From Strigamia acuminata (Eukaryota > Arthropoda > Chilopoda > Geophilomorpha > Linotaeniidae), in contig OX442314.1 of assembly GCA_949358305.1 (NCBI GenBank), forward strand, positions 21,321,060 through 21,385,059: a stretch of DNA of 64,000 nucleotides. The letters run 5' to 3'. Within the stretch, counting starts at the first letter, position 1, and each line of letters begins with the position of its first letter. Both the position numbers and the translations under genes were made by a program. The notes beneath the pieces are model-generated. The model saw nothing but the letters and a program-made list of their open reading frames with translations, made no database searches and had not been told where the DNA came from. Below, one piece after another: positions 52,284-64,000 of the stretch.

Positions 52284-53706
52284 ATGGCCGAGTGTGATTT
52301 TAGATATAGACGTTCTCTAGCTGAGAATTCGTGGCTTGCAACCAGCAGTGTTGAAAGTCTTTCAGATCTGTAAGCTGACAAATGAATAGAATAAATTTTA
52401 AAAAAAAATTTTAACCTTTTTTTATTTTTATTTTCAAAATTTTAATTCACTAATTTCAGATGCATTTCGGAGGTGATGAAAACAATTCCATTGTACATTG
52501 ACTTTATCTCAACACTGCCTCAAAATTTAAAGGATAAATTTCTCTGGCTGATGTGCAAACGAGGGATCATAACCGATGAAAACATTGACGCAGTAATGAA
52601 TAAACTCGCGATAATGCATCAATGTTGTTTCCTACTGTAATTCTCCGCGTTAATTTCAGGTTATAAGCAAAAGAACGAAGATTCTTGATCTGATAGAGTG
52701 CGATGTAACCGACAGAGCATTAGAGAAGATATCAATATGTAGTAATTTGAGAATTTTGGATCTAAACGCGGTCAAATGCGACCGGGCAACAATTACTTCC
52801 CAAGGTTTATGTATTTTGTTGTCATTTTGTAAATACAAATCGAAAAATATGTCTTTTAATTTACCGTATTTTATCGATTAAGAGCCGCGGTTCTTATTCA
52901 AAACTGCCATTTTTGTCAGAAATTACAATTTCGGTTTTTCGTTTGTTACATTTGTTCGATGTAACAAATGAAGTCTGAACGTCACGAACGAAGCGTACTT
53001 TCATCGTTCGTGAGGTTAAATACGGAAACAATACCGTACTTTTGCAAAAATACAGTACTCTTTGTGTCTCAGCCGCGGCTACTATTCGAGGGCGACTCTT
53101 AATCGGTAAAATACGGTAATTTTTATATTTAATACAGGACTTGGGTTGATATTTTGCAATTGCCATTTTCTCCACGCCGTGTATTTACGTCGTTGTATCA
53201 CGGTCGATGATTTAGCGATAATCATTTTGGCCAAACATTGCCCAGCTTTAAGGGAAATTAACTTAGGAGGCTGTGAACTAATTACCGATGATTCACTAGC
53301 AGCATTAGCTGAAAATTGTCGGGTTTTGCAAAGCATACAAGTTTCAAAAACCAAAGTTACCGATTCGGGCATTTACAAATTAGCTCATGGCGTTTGTCAG
53401 AAATCTTTGACTGTAAATTCGGTCCTTTTGAACGAAAATTTAGTTTTGATTTCATTTGTACATATTTTATAGGAAATAACGATGAACGGGTGTGTTAATT
53501 TGACCGAAGATTCGGTAGAAATTGTGATGAACAGCTGTCCAAATGTGACTTTGTTAGACTTTCACGATTGTCCAAATATTACTGGTAAATAATTTTTTTT
53601 TTAAAAAAATTGTGAAAGAAGATGAGTTTACTGTTTTATGATGATTGCAGATCATTCCAGACAGTACACGGGAAAAGTAAAGCAAATGATGTGGACAGTG
53701 TACTAA
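52284..53706 (+). CDS. AMN1: AMN1 homolog, leucine-rich-repeat protein
   Basis: AMN1-family proteins are short arrays of cysteine-containing LRRs like those of F-box/LRR proteins. The yeast protein antagonises mitotic exit; the animal role is poorly defined. Six coding exons: 52284-52369, 52460-52592, 52660-52804, 53138-53412, 53473-53584, 53651-53706, giving 268 residues (human 258). Repeats include LRRCITVDDLAI, INLGGCELITDDSLAAL and GCVNLTEDSVEIV, and the protein ends with DHSRQ...KQMMWTVY, the family-typical terminus. No F-box is present at the N-terminus. Intron 3 carries a 259-bp inverted-repeat element. A poly(A) signal lies at 53773-53778. Confidence 0.92.
52861..53119. mobile_element. 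MITE in AMN1 intron 3
   Basis: Ends TTACCGTATTTTATCGATTA and its inverse (AATCGGTAAAATACGGTAA) bound 259 bp. A second short palindrome (TTTGTTACATTTG / TGTAACAAATG) lies inside. If the ends are taken as ACCGTA...TACGGT, the flanks both read AATTT, a possible 5-bp duplication, but in AT-rich DNA this is weak. Confidence 0.65.
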
Positions 53707-53772
53707 GGCGTAACGTTTAATGTTTGTACATATAATTTTCTTGTAAACAGTTCTGTTTGTACTTAAATTAAA

Positions 53773-53778
53773 AATAAA
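53773..53778 (+). terminator. Poly(A) signal of AMN1
   Basis: AATAAA 67 bp after the AMN1 stop codon. Confidence 0.65.
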
Positions 53779-54064
53779 TGTGTGTTAAAAAAGAAGCATT
53801 TTTCCTTGGCAACTAAAACATAATGGAAAAACGAGAAAGAAAAAAAAAGAACTATCCAATGAATTATAAACGCTGTTGATAAGATAAATACCACATGCGC
53901 GTCATTTTTGATACTATCGTCGTAGCTCATCATGTGACCACTGGGGGCGCTTTAAAAGGTTGTTGGCGCGACTACTCACGCAGATCACATAGCTTCGTTT
54001 CGGGTAGTGACTAAAACGCTCTCCTTTTGTACTCCGTGAATAGTTTGCACTTATTTGCTCAAAA

Positions 54065-56635
54065 ATGAGTGGACGTGATAAAGCAGCGCAGCAGCTAAGC
54101 AACTTCAAAGCAGCTCAGTCGGTGTGTAGCCATTTTGTTAATGTTCAATTGAAAATTCACTCACTTTTATTTAATCCAATATTGCGATATGCAAAAAAAA
54201 AAAAGGAAAATTGCATAAGTTGGTTTAATTAACTACAAACTTGCTTTTGAGTTTTTTTGGTGATTAATTAACACATTGAATATTCAGCTTGAAGTTAGAT
54301 ATCCTCCATGTCCTTGGAATTTTTCATATGGCGGGAGGAAGAAAAAAAAAAACAGGACAACCTTGAAATTAATCATTTTTCCTCCCAATGAGATTACCGT
54401 AATTTGGCTATTAAAACAAAAATGCCATTTTTCATCCAACCGTAATGATATAAACTTTTCTGCATCAATGAGCACGAAACCCTGTCTGATGTTTGCGTTT
54501 TTTGATGTAGAAAGCCGAGCAATTGACAACTGCTGGAGGTGCGCCAGTGGGATGTATGACAAACATGATGACCGCTGGTCCTCGTGGACCAGCGTTGCTG
54601 CAAGATATGGTTTTTTTGGACGAATTATCGCATTTTTCGAGAGAGCGGATTCCGGAGAGAGTCGTCCATGCGAAAGGAGCAGGTGCGTTTATTATTTAAT
54701 TTAAAAAATAAAATAATGTAAAAAAAAAGTTGAAATAACATTTAATTTAATTAATATTCAGGTGCATTTGGTTACTTCGAGGTCACGCATGACATAACTC
54801 GATACACTAAAGCGAAGGTGTTTGAGCAAATCGGCAAAAAAACACCAATTGCCGTTCGATTTTCAACCGTTGGTAAGTTTCGGTATTAATTTGCTCAAAT
54901 CGGATTATAATTTGCGTATTTTTCGTTCGAAATGCAGCTGGGGAAAAAGGTTCGGCCGATTCGGTGCGAGATCCGCGAGGATTTGCGGTCAAATTTTACA
55001 CCGAAGAAGGAAATTGGGACTTGACTGGAAACAACACTCCGATATTTTTTATCCGCGATGCCATTTTGGTAAACATGATATCAGTTTATCAAGTGCACTT
55101 TTTGTTAACCTGATTTTTTTTCTGTTATCAGTTCCCAAGTTTCATCCGCTCGCAGAAACGCAATCCCGAAACAAATCTTAGGGTTATCTATCATTCACTT
55201 TTATCATTTATTTTATCTCAATATATTTGAAGAGTAAAGTTTGTTTTATATTAATTATTTTATTTTATTTATAATATATTAGGATCCAGACGCGTTTTGG
55301 GATTTCATTACATTACGTCAAGAAACAGCTCACCAAGTGTCCTTTTTGTTTTCCGATCGTGGTTTGCCCGATGGCTTTAGACACATGAATGGATATGGAA
55401 GTCACACTTTCAAACTTGTTAATGCAAAAGACGAAGCGGTGTATTGTAAATTCCACTACAAGGTAATTAATTAGTCAAGAACGAATATAATTGTTACGAA
55501 AATAATTAAATTTGGACGTTTTTATTCCAGACGAATCAAGGAATAAAGGGCTTGACTCCGGAAAAGGGTGGTGAATTGCAAACCGAAGAGCCTGATTATG
55601 CTACTCGTGACCTCTACAACGCGATTGCGAATGAAAACTTCCCGAGTTGGACTTTTTACATTCAAGTCATGACGTTTGCTCAGGCTGAAAAGTTTCAGTG
55701 GAATCCATTTGATTTAACCAAGGTATAAACAGGAAAAAAAACACATTTTACTCTAACGCAGGATTTTTTTTAAAAAACATTTCCTTGTTTTCTTTTCTGA
55801 TACAATTGTTATTTCGCACTTGTTTCAGGTGTGGCCTCAGAAAGATTATCCACTTATTCCAGTGGGAAAATTCACTTTGAATAGAAACCCTGCCAATTAT
55901 TTTGCCGAAGTGGAACAAATTGCTTTTTCACCCGCTCACTTGGTGCCTGGAATCGAACCCAGTCCCGACAAAATGTTGCAGGTTGAAATAAACGTTTCGG
56001 TTTAAAAAATTGTTTAAAAACTATTTAAATCACTCAGGGTCGTTTGTTTTCGTACGACGATACTCATCGCCATCGATTGGGTGCCAACTTCCTGCAAATC
56101 CCAGTTAACTGTCCTTATCGCAGTCGTATTCGTCACTACCAACGCGATGGACCGATGAATGTTGGCGATAACCAGGCCGGTGCTCCGAACTACTTCCCCA
56201 ATAGTTTTAGCGGGCCAAATCACGACGAAAAGTACTTGGAGCACAAGTTTACAACAACTCCGGATTGCCAGCGACATATTGCTGATAATGATGATAACTA
56301 CTCCCAAGTTACCACTTTCTGGAAAAAAGTAACGACAAATTCTATAGAGAAATATCAATCGTTGATTGTTTTTTTCTCGCGTTTAGGTTTTGACACCCGA
56401 CCATCGTCAGAGATTGGTTGAGAACATGGCCGGTCATGTGAAGAACGCTCAAGAGTCCATGCAGGAGCGCTGCATCGCAATGTTTACTAAAGTTGACCCT
56501 GCGTACGGACAAGGAATTCGCGATGCTTTGCAAAAATACAAAGGATCGGTAACTATAGTTACACGATTGGTGTTGAGGTGGATTTGTAATAGATTGCTCT
56601 TTGTTTTGCAGAAGGGCTTGCAACATCATTTGTAA
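54065..56635 (+). CDS. Cat: Catalase
   Basis: Haem enzyme that converts hydrogen peroxide to water and oxygen, mainly in peroxisomes. Eleven coding exons: 54065-54121, 54511-54682, 54762-54872, 54938-55068, 55132-55182, 55283-55462, 55531-55722, 55829-55981, 56038-56328, 56387-56548, 56612-56635, giving 507 residues (human 527). The catalytic region [13 protein letters not shown] holds the distal histidine. [11 protein letters not shown] carries the distal asparagine. [14 protein letters not shown] is the proximal haem motif with the tyrosine ligand. NADPH-site surroundings ([16 protein letters not shown]) are intact. The protein ends HHL, not the canonical SKL-type signal. The last codon overlaps a GTAAGT donor-like string. 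Upstream of the start, bases 53880-54060 hold a short GC-richer promoter region with no clear TATA box. Confidence 0.97.
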
Positions 56636-56888
56636 GTTGAAGTGGAGAACGATATGGAATTCATCAGTTTATTACTCTTAATGGGAAATAATTGGTTTTG
56701 TTATTGTTTTTGAAAAGAAAAACTATACTGCAATTTCAGATAAACTATAATTATTGGTTATTGGTTATGGATTGATTTTTTTTCCTCCATTGATATTAAT
56801 TATATTAATTATAGCAACTTTTACTTTGGATATATCTTGAATTTATATCACATTTATTACAGTTTAACTGTTTCTTTTCTTTATTTAC

Positions 56889-56894
56889 AATAAA
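56889..56894 (+). terminator. Poly(A) signal of catalase
   Basis: AATAAA about 255 bp after the catalase stop and only ~140 bp before the next gene's start codon. Confidence 0.6.
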
Positions 56895-57036
56895 GCAAGT
56901 TTATGCAAGGTATTGAAGTATTGTTTCGAATCTCTCTTGATGGTTTATAACACTTCACACTTTACAACAAAGGATTAAATTACAACAAATTGTCCTTGCG
57001 TCAAAATCATTCATTACAATATATATGCCTTTCAAA

Positions 57037-58671
<1,635 letters not shown>

Positions 58672-58794
58672 CATTATTCATTTGGATTTTGTGTTGTTTG
58701 TTGCTGTTTTTTCAAAGAAAAAAAGAAAAAAAACAATTCCATTTTAAAAGGACAAATGTTTGTATATGCAGTTTATAGCATTTAAAAACTACAT

Positions 58795-58800
58795 AATAAA
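58795..58800 (+). terminator. Poly(A) signal of the aspartic protease gene
   Basis: AATAAA 123 bp after the stop codon. Confidence 0.6.
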
Positions 58801-58939
58801 ATCGGAATGTGGATAGAAGAAAAACTTAAAAATAATTTGAAATGATTTGGTATTTCAAAAAAGTTTATTTCAATTTTTTTTTCAAATTTGAAAGATAATA
58901 ATTTACTGAATAAACAAATTACTTAGTTTATGCGAGCAA

Positions 58940-58945
58940 TTTATT
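58940..58945 (-). terminator. Poly(A) signal of the importin-beta-like gene
   Basis: AATAAA on the minus strand only 11 bp after the stop codon, so the 3' untranslated region may be very short. Another AATAAA-like site lies further left in the shared 3' region with the aspartic protease gene. Confidence 0.5.
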
Positions 58946-58955
58946 GATTTTTTTT

Positions 58956-61900
58956 TTAATTTGGAGTGCAGCTTTCCTGTAGAGCTTGTCGTTTTAATGA
59001 AATCAATTTGTCCATTGTCAAAATGGCAATTTTTTTTATTTCTGCCGTTTCGGAATCGCTGCTTTTGACTAAAAGCTTTTTAATGGTCTTTGTGTCAAGC
59101 AAACCCAGAACACTTCGCTCAAAACAGTTCATAATCTTGCTAAATAAAATTAAAAATTACATTTTTTTAAAAAAAATCTTATCTACAGCTTGACAACTGA
59201 AATAGCATTCACTAAATTGCATACTACAGAAAATGTATGGATTTGAGCATGACAAGTTCCTCCAACATCTCATCTTCCGACTTATTTTCAATTATACATA
59301 ATGCGACTTTAATCATCTGATTCAAATGCGGATACAATAGTTGAGTTATATCTTGACAAAAAAAAAATTATGGCTTTTAACTCTCTAAAATTTCAAAGTT
59401 ATTAATTAAAATCACACAATTTATAGTGACGTCATCTCCTTTGAATGCAGTGAGAACGCCACCATAGGCACTCAAGAATTTGCCATGTATATCATTTAAA
59501 TTCAGTAACCTATTAGACATCTGCAAACATAAACAAATTGGCTATTTTAAAGTCTCCATTGACGAATCTTTTATTCTTTTTTTTACCATGTATAATTTAT
59601 CCATTTGGGTTTGAACCGACATCAATACCACGATTATTTCTACGTGATTTTTCAACTGAGGCCCAACCGCTATTGTAATTTCACCAATTACTGACAAAAT
59701 ACTTTCTTTTAATCTCTGACTGACACAGCCATTCTAAACACACAAAACATCAAAAACAAATGTAGTCAGAGGTCTATAAAAGTTTTGGCTTACTTGTAAA
59801 TGTTTTAACAAGGTTGGTAATATATCACCACTAAAACAAACTACTTGATCTGCAATATTTTGACAAATACATTGAATTAATTGAATAACTGCAATGCAAA
59901 CCTGTACGAATAAAAAGGCTATTTAAATTCACATCATAATTGAATGTCTGCAATTTTAAATTCTTACTTGATATCTTTTTGGATTTTTTAATTCGGAAAT
60001 AAGAAAAGGATGTAACAGATCTATATGCTTACTAAATTCATGTTTTAGTTCTACATTTAGAAGTCATTAAGAATTGTTTAGATCTATTTATAATTTATTA
60101 TTTACAACTAAATTCTTACTTTTAACTAATGTAGCAATTGTGTAAAAGGTAATTGACCTAACATTCGAATTGTAAACACTTTTAATAAATATTTGAAGCA
60201 AGGAAGGCACAATCAAATACGATAAATCATAAGCCTCATCATCAGGCATCTTTTGGAGAACAGCCTAAGCAAGATGTAAACAAACATTAAAACAACAAAA
60301 ATAAAGTTCACCATCTTTTGGTGATGTAATTAATTAAGTTCATTAGGTACAAAGTTTCTGTTTTCACCATTTACGGAGTTTCTATTAACAGAATGGACAT
60401 AAAAAAAAAAACAGCCAAAAACCATCACCAAAAACTGCAAAAACTAAAAGTGGTTTATGCCTGGTTTTAGTTTTTACAACCAAACTCAAAATGGCTGCTA
60501 CAAAATTAAGATCGAGGGGTCAAACTTCCCAAGTGTCCTAATGTTGTCAGGCGAAGCTTCCACCTCCTAAAACGTAAGTAAATGCATACAAATTAGTGGG
60601 CCACAACCACAATTCGTTGGTTGAATGAAACTAAAGGAACTTTTAATCGCAAGACCGAGACGTAAAAAGTTACAACATGAATGGACACAAAAACTAAACA
60701 GCCTCAGCCTCACACACAATTACGGTGAGCGTGTTTTTGTATATTCTGTTTGGCTGTTTATATAAATGCCAAAAACGACATAAACAATAACTTTGAACCC
60801 GCCTAAAGTCCTTATTCAAAATACACAAGTAAAGGATCACTTACTTCCAACGTGGCCAACAAAGACGAAGTCACCGCAAAATTCTCCAGCTTTTGTTCAA
60901 TTTGAAGATGATGTTGGATGATAACTGGAGCGACTTTTCCTATCATTTGATAACAATGCTGCAAAAATACAAACCACAATAGACGTTAAATTGCTTTACT
61001 TTCCTATAAAAGTCTCAGGACTTCAGGACAATTGTCCACAATTCCTTTCAAAGCTTCATACACAAATGCAAGTAAACCTTCATCAATATCATCCCTAAAT
61101 TTCAAGTTAAATGTCACATCACATTACAGGTTTTTGCGTAACATTTTAATCACTTACCTATTCATAGTTTCCAACAATTTTTCCACTATTGGATCGAAAT
61201 ATTGAATCAAGAAAATTTCCCCCGTTGGGCTTAAAGCCATTAATTCAAACGATGCGTCTGCTATGAATTGCAATGCCTGATAGCAGGGAAGCGAACTACA
61301 TTATAAATTGTCACCAAAAAGCCATAAATCCTACCTTGCCTTGCAAAAATGTGATGCAATTTCAGGCTCCATATTCAGCCCTTGCAACACAGTATCTATT
61401 AGCAGTTTTACGTGGTTTTGTTGCATTTCAAGTTTTGCCATGACCAAAGACAGTTTCTCAATACTAATTGCTACAGACACTTGAACTTCGATGTGGTCAT
61501 CATTGGTTAATGCTTCTAGTAATATCGGCAATATTTCTTCAGCCAATGCCAGTGATTTTATACCACTGCCCCAACCAAATGAATCTACACAAACAAATCT
61601 TGCAATTCTCGTGTGAAAAATCCTTCTAGATCAAACTTACTAAATGCAACGACTGATGCGTTTCTTAATCGCCAATCTTTGCTAGCGATATTAGTTCTGA
61701 AGAAAGTTAAAAGGAAATTTTGTATAACAGAATCATCTGACCAAGTAGCCAATGTTGAAAGACAAACAGTTGCTGGCTGTACGCAATTTCCATCCTACAC
61801 ACAAGTCTTGCCCCAAATCAAATCACTAAATCTTATAAACGAACGCAAAACCATAGAAACAATATACCAGACCTGATTAGTAATAACATTCATCAAAACT

Positions 61901-63291
61901 TCCAGTAAATCGGGCAAAATTATTTTGGTGTAGTTCCAACTATTAAGTGGATACTAGAAATGCAAACTGTGAAAACTTTGATGCAATTCAATGCGTTAAC
62001 AACGTACATCTAAAAATTTCAACACAGATCCTTCAGCAGAGCAAAGTTCTTGACAAAATCGAAAACCTTCTACTCTCACATCCACATCAGTGTTCGTAAT
62101 GGCTGCCATCATAGTCTGTTGATAATTGGCATTGAGAGGGCGCAAATGACAACTGAATCTCAATAAAATAATCTCAATACCACGAACAGTCGGTCGATAT
62201 TACTGCATAAAGGGTAGGATAAACTAGTGTTATATTTCTTCAAAATGCCCGTTAAACTCTTGAGTGCAGCCTTTTCAAATTCAGGGTTGTCAATGTACTC
62301 AAATAGTACACCAAGAGCCCAAATTACATCATTTTCGTATAGCGATTTGATGTTGATGAATCTCATCCAATGCATCAGACATTCTATTGCACTCGTTTTT
62401 ACACCGTTACTGGAAGAGGTAAAATATTACCACAACCCAATTTCGGTACCGTGATTTGGAATTACTAGTCAACCTGTTTTTCGTTTTGAATACACGAAAT
62501 ATCGCCTTGAAAATTTCGTTACCGTTTGAATCTAACTGTTCACAATTCTCGTCTTCCTGTTAACGAAAAATAATAAAAAATTAAGATTTTACAAGTTGTG
62601 CTAATAAAATCTCCAATTTACAAATTTCTGGGCTAATAAACCAATAACTTCCAACGAGTTCTGTCTGAGATGATCAGGATTATTCATTTGCATTATATTT
62701 TCAATGATCGTTCTTAGCAAATCTGGCCACTGGTCGCGACAAAATTCAATTTCTGCAACAAATGTCAAACAAGCAGCGACAAAACTTGGTCTTCCAGCTT
62801 CAGAATTTAAAGATTTAAGCAACTAAAAAGATGTTTGTTTTAAAAATATAAATTTCATGATCATCAGGCATCACAAAATGAATAATAAACGTACAGTTTT
62901 CTTGATGTTCTGCCTAAATTCTGCACCGATAGAAAACCATCTGTAAGAGTAGTCAATTCTTGTTTCCAAAGGATCTCCTGATTTGAGAGTAGTCACAATT
63001 TGGAATGCTGCAGCGCTACGGATATTTTCACCATTTTCCATATTCAAAAGCAGGTTTACCAAGGCTGATAAATGGGTACTCTGAAACCAAAAGTTAGACC
63101 ATAATTATGTGCTCAAACCTTATATATCGTATACTAACTAAGTTTAAACTGCCATACACATCTATCATTGCTTGAGCTGAATCAGACACATCCCTATCTA
63201 CGATAAATATGTGGAAAATAATAATTTTTTTAATGCAAATATACATTTTACCTTGTGACAATGTTTGGTGTAAAATATCAACCAAATCCAT
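58956..63291 (-). CDS. Importin subunit beta-like protein, divergent paralog (complete)
   Basis: HEAT-repeat nuclear import receptor family. Twenty coding exons read leftward: 63252-63291, 63139-63197, 62895-63080, 62622-62822, 62474-62556, 62181-62409, 62008-62115, 61873-61953, 61641-61794, 61340-61584, 61158-61276, 61022-61094, 60845-60958, 60120-60264, 59968-60050, 59794-59901, 59587-59733, 59382-59520, 59228-59351, 58956-59139. They total 873 residues; the human protein has 876. Family landmarks are DQWPDLL (human NQWPELI), NPDHLRQNSLEVIG, IASKDWRLRNASVVAF, and HPFLISELKNPKRYQVC. The acidic loop of HEAT 8 is missing: the human Asp-rich run before WNP is replaced by DGNCVQP at ~330-336. 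The C-terminal tryptophan of RWATQEL is also absent. Intron 10 uses a GC-AG border, intron 12 a weak GTCCTG donor. Divergence suggests a specialised copy, not the main import receptor. Confidence 0.9.
60346..60803 (-). mobile_element. Non-autonomous TA-target transposon, family C, copy 2
   Basis: A 458-bp inverted-orientation copy of the element at 14615-15090, between TA dinucleotides, with right end AACTTTGAACCCGCC. It lies in an intron of the importin-beta-like gene (between the exons at 60845 and 60264). This intron is ~580 bp, whereas its neighbours are mostly 50-120 bp, so the insertion accounts for most of its length. Confidence 0.75.
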
Positions 63292-63458
63292 ACAGAAGTT
63301 GCAAACAAATTTTGATTTTCTTTACGCGTTAATAACACAAGCGATATGTTGTTATCATTGTTCAGAGAACGTGCGATGTCACAATTGTTCGACCAATTTT
63401 AGAATTTCCTTGCAAAATTTTCCAAGATAAAAACTGAAAATAAATAAAAGCCAAACAA
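63292..63458. promoter_or_regulatory. Shared promoter between the two importin-beta-like genes
   Basis: Only 167 bp separate the divergent start codons. The region is AT-rich and must contain both transcription starts. No TATA box or known element stands out. Confidence 0.55.
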
Positions 63459-64000
63459 ATGGACTTACTTAGTGTCTTAGAAAAATCTCTATCGACAGGT
63501 AAATAAAAAAATTAAAAATTAAATGCGCTTCTGTGAGGAAAATTTATTTTTGTCTAGATATCATCGAGGCTGAAAATGCACAAACAGTTATCGACGACAT
63601 AGCAGATTTCAATTTGGTACCGTACGCTTAAATAATAAACTCTACGCTATTATTTTGAGCACCAAAAATGGTGTGTTGGTCTTTGCATTTGCAGGAAGAG
63701 TTTTTGATCAGCCTAGCTAAAATTCTAAACGACACTGAGAAAAGTGTTGCAATAAGAAAAAATGCCGTGTACCAGATTAAAAAATCGCTCAGAACGGGCG
63801 ATGAGTGGGAAACAAGAATTGATTACCAATCAAGATGGTTTGCTCTTTGCCCATCTGTCAGGCGACTTTTAAAGGACACGGTAAGAAGCGCAGTAGAAAT
63901 AATGGATCAATGGATCAAAACAATCGCTTAATCTACATCCTAATATCAATTGAGTTCAGGTACTGAGTTGCTTAGGAACTGAAGAAATCACACCAAGTCC
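63459..64000 (+). CDS. Importin subunit beta-like protein, second paralog (5' part only)
   Basis: Coding exons 63459-63498, 63558-63616, 63695-63880 and 63960 to the window edge, all with GT-AG borders and closing phases. The encoded N-terminus (MDLLSVLEKSLST, then SVAIRKNAVYQIKKSL, ETRIDYQSRWFAL) aligns with HEAT 1 of the neighbouring minus-strand copy (MDLVDILHQTLSQ, ETRIDYSYRWFSI) and, more distantly, with importin beta. The first three exons have the same lengths as in that copy (40, 59, 186 nt). At least 108 residues are visible. The remainder, including the acidic-loop region, lies beyond base 64000. Confidence 0.85.

Noticed and set aside
54284-54603. Open frames on both strands within catalase intron 1 and exon 2
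   Set aside because: They cross the exon 2 acceptor and are shadows of the catalase exon.

Overview
The window is animal nuclear DNA, most likely from an insect. Genes are split by many short GT-AG introns, the DNA is AT-rich, a young BEL/Pao retrotransposon is primed by a tRNA-Phe-type binding site, and the encoded proteins resemble arthropod and vertebrate housekeeping proteins. The small introns next to one very long intron-like tract would suit a beetle-like genome, but the species is an inference.

The left 46 kb is gene-poor. At the left edge three coding exons on the minus strand (3108 down to 546) encode the start of synaptotagmin-7: membrane anchor, linker and the first strand of C2A. 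The rest lies beyond base 1. The next ~43 kb probably holds upstream Syt7 intron and regulatory DNA plus intergenic DNA. It contains a possible orphan coding exon (17759-17860), a possible non-coding exon with a strong donor near 39939, scattered X-box-like and CRE-like motifs, and many short inverted-repeat elements (MITEs, foldbacks, a hAT-type element with an 8-bp target duplication). A full-length BEL/Pao element lies at 25484-31404, with LTRs identical by eye, a 5-bp target duplication and one uninterrupted 1730-residue gag-pol frame.

The right 17 kb is gene-dense, with genes often under 400 bp apart. In order: CCT2 (+, chaperonin beta subunit, 46831-49161); ArfGAP2/3 (-, 52088-49522), tail-to-tail with CCT2 and head-to-head with AMN1; AMN1 (+, leucine-rich-repeat protein, 52284-53706); catalase (+, 54065-56635); a cathepsin D-like aspartic protease (+, 57037-58671); a complete 20-exon importin-beta-like gene (-, 63291-58956); and the first exons of a second importin-beta-like gene (+, 63459 to the right edge). 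The last two are head-to-head duplicates whose first three coding exons have identical lengths (40, 59, 186 nt). The complete copy lacks the acidic loop expected in HEAT repeat 8.

The genes share no single pathway; they form a housekeeping cluster (protein folding, vesicle coat recycling, peroxide removal, lysosomal proteolysis, nuclear import) with paired promoters and abutting 3' ends. I built exon models by reading splice sites and checking that phases close. The summed coding lengths divide by three in every complete gene: 537, 544, 268, 507, 393 and 873 residues. No RNA gene or CRISPR array was found.
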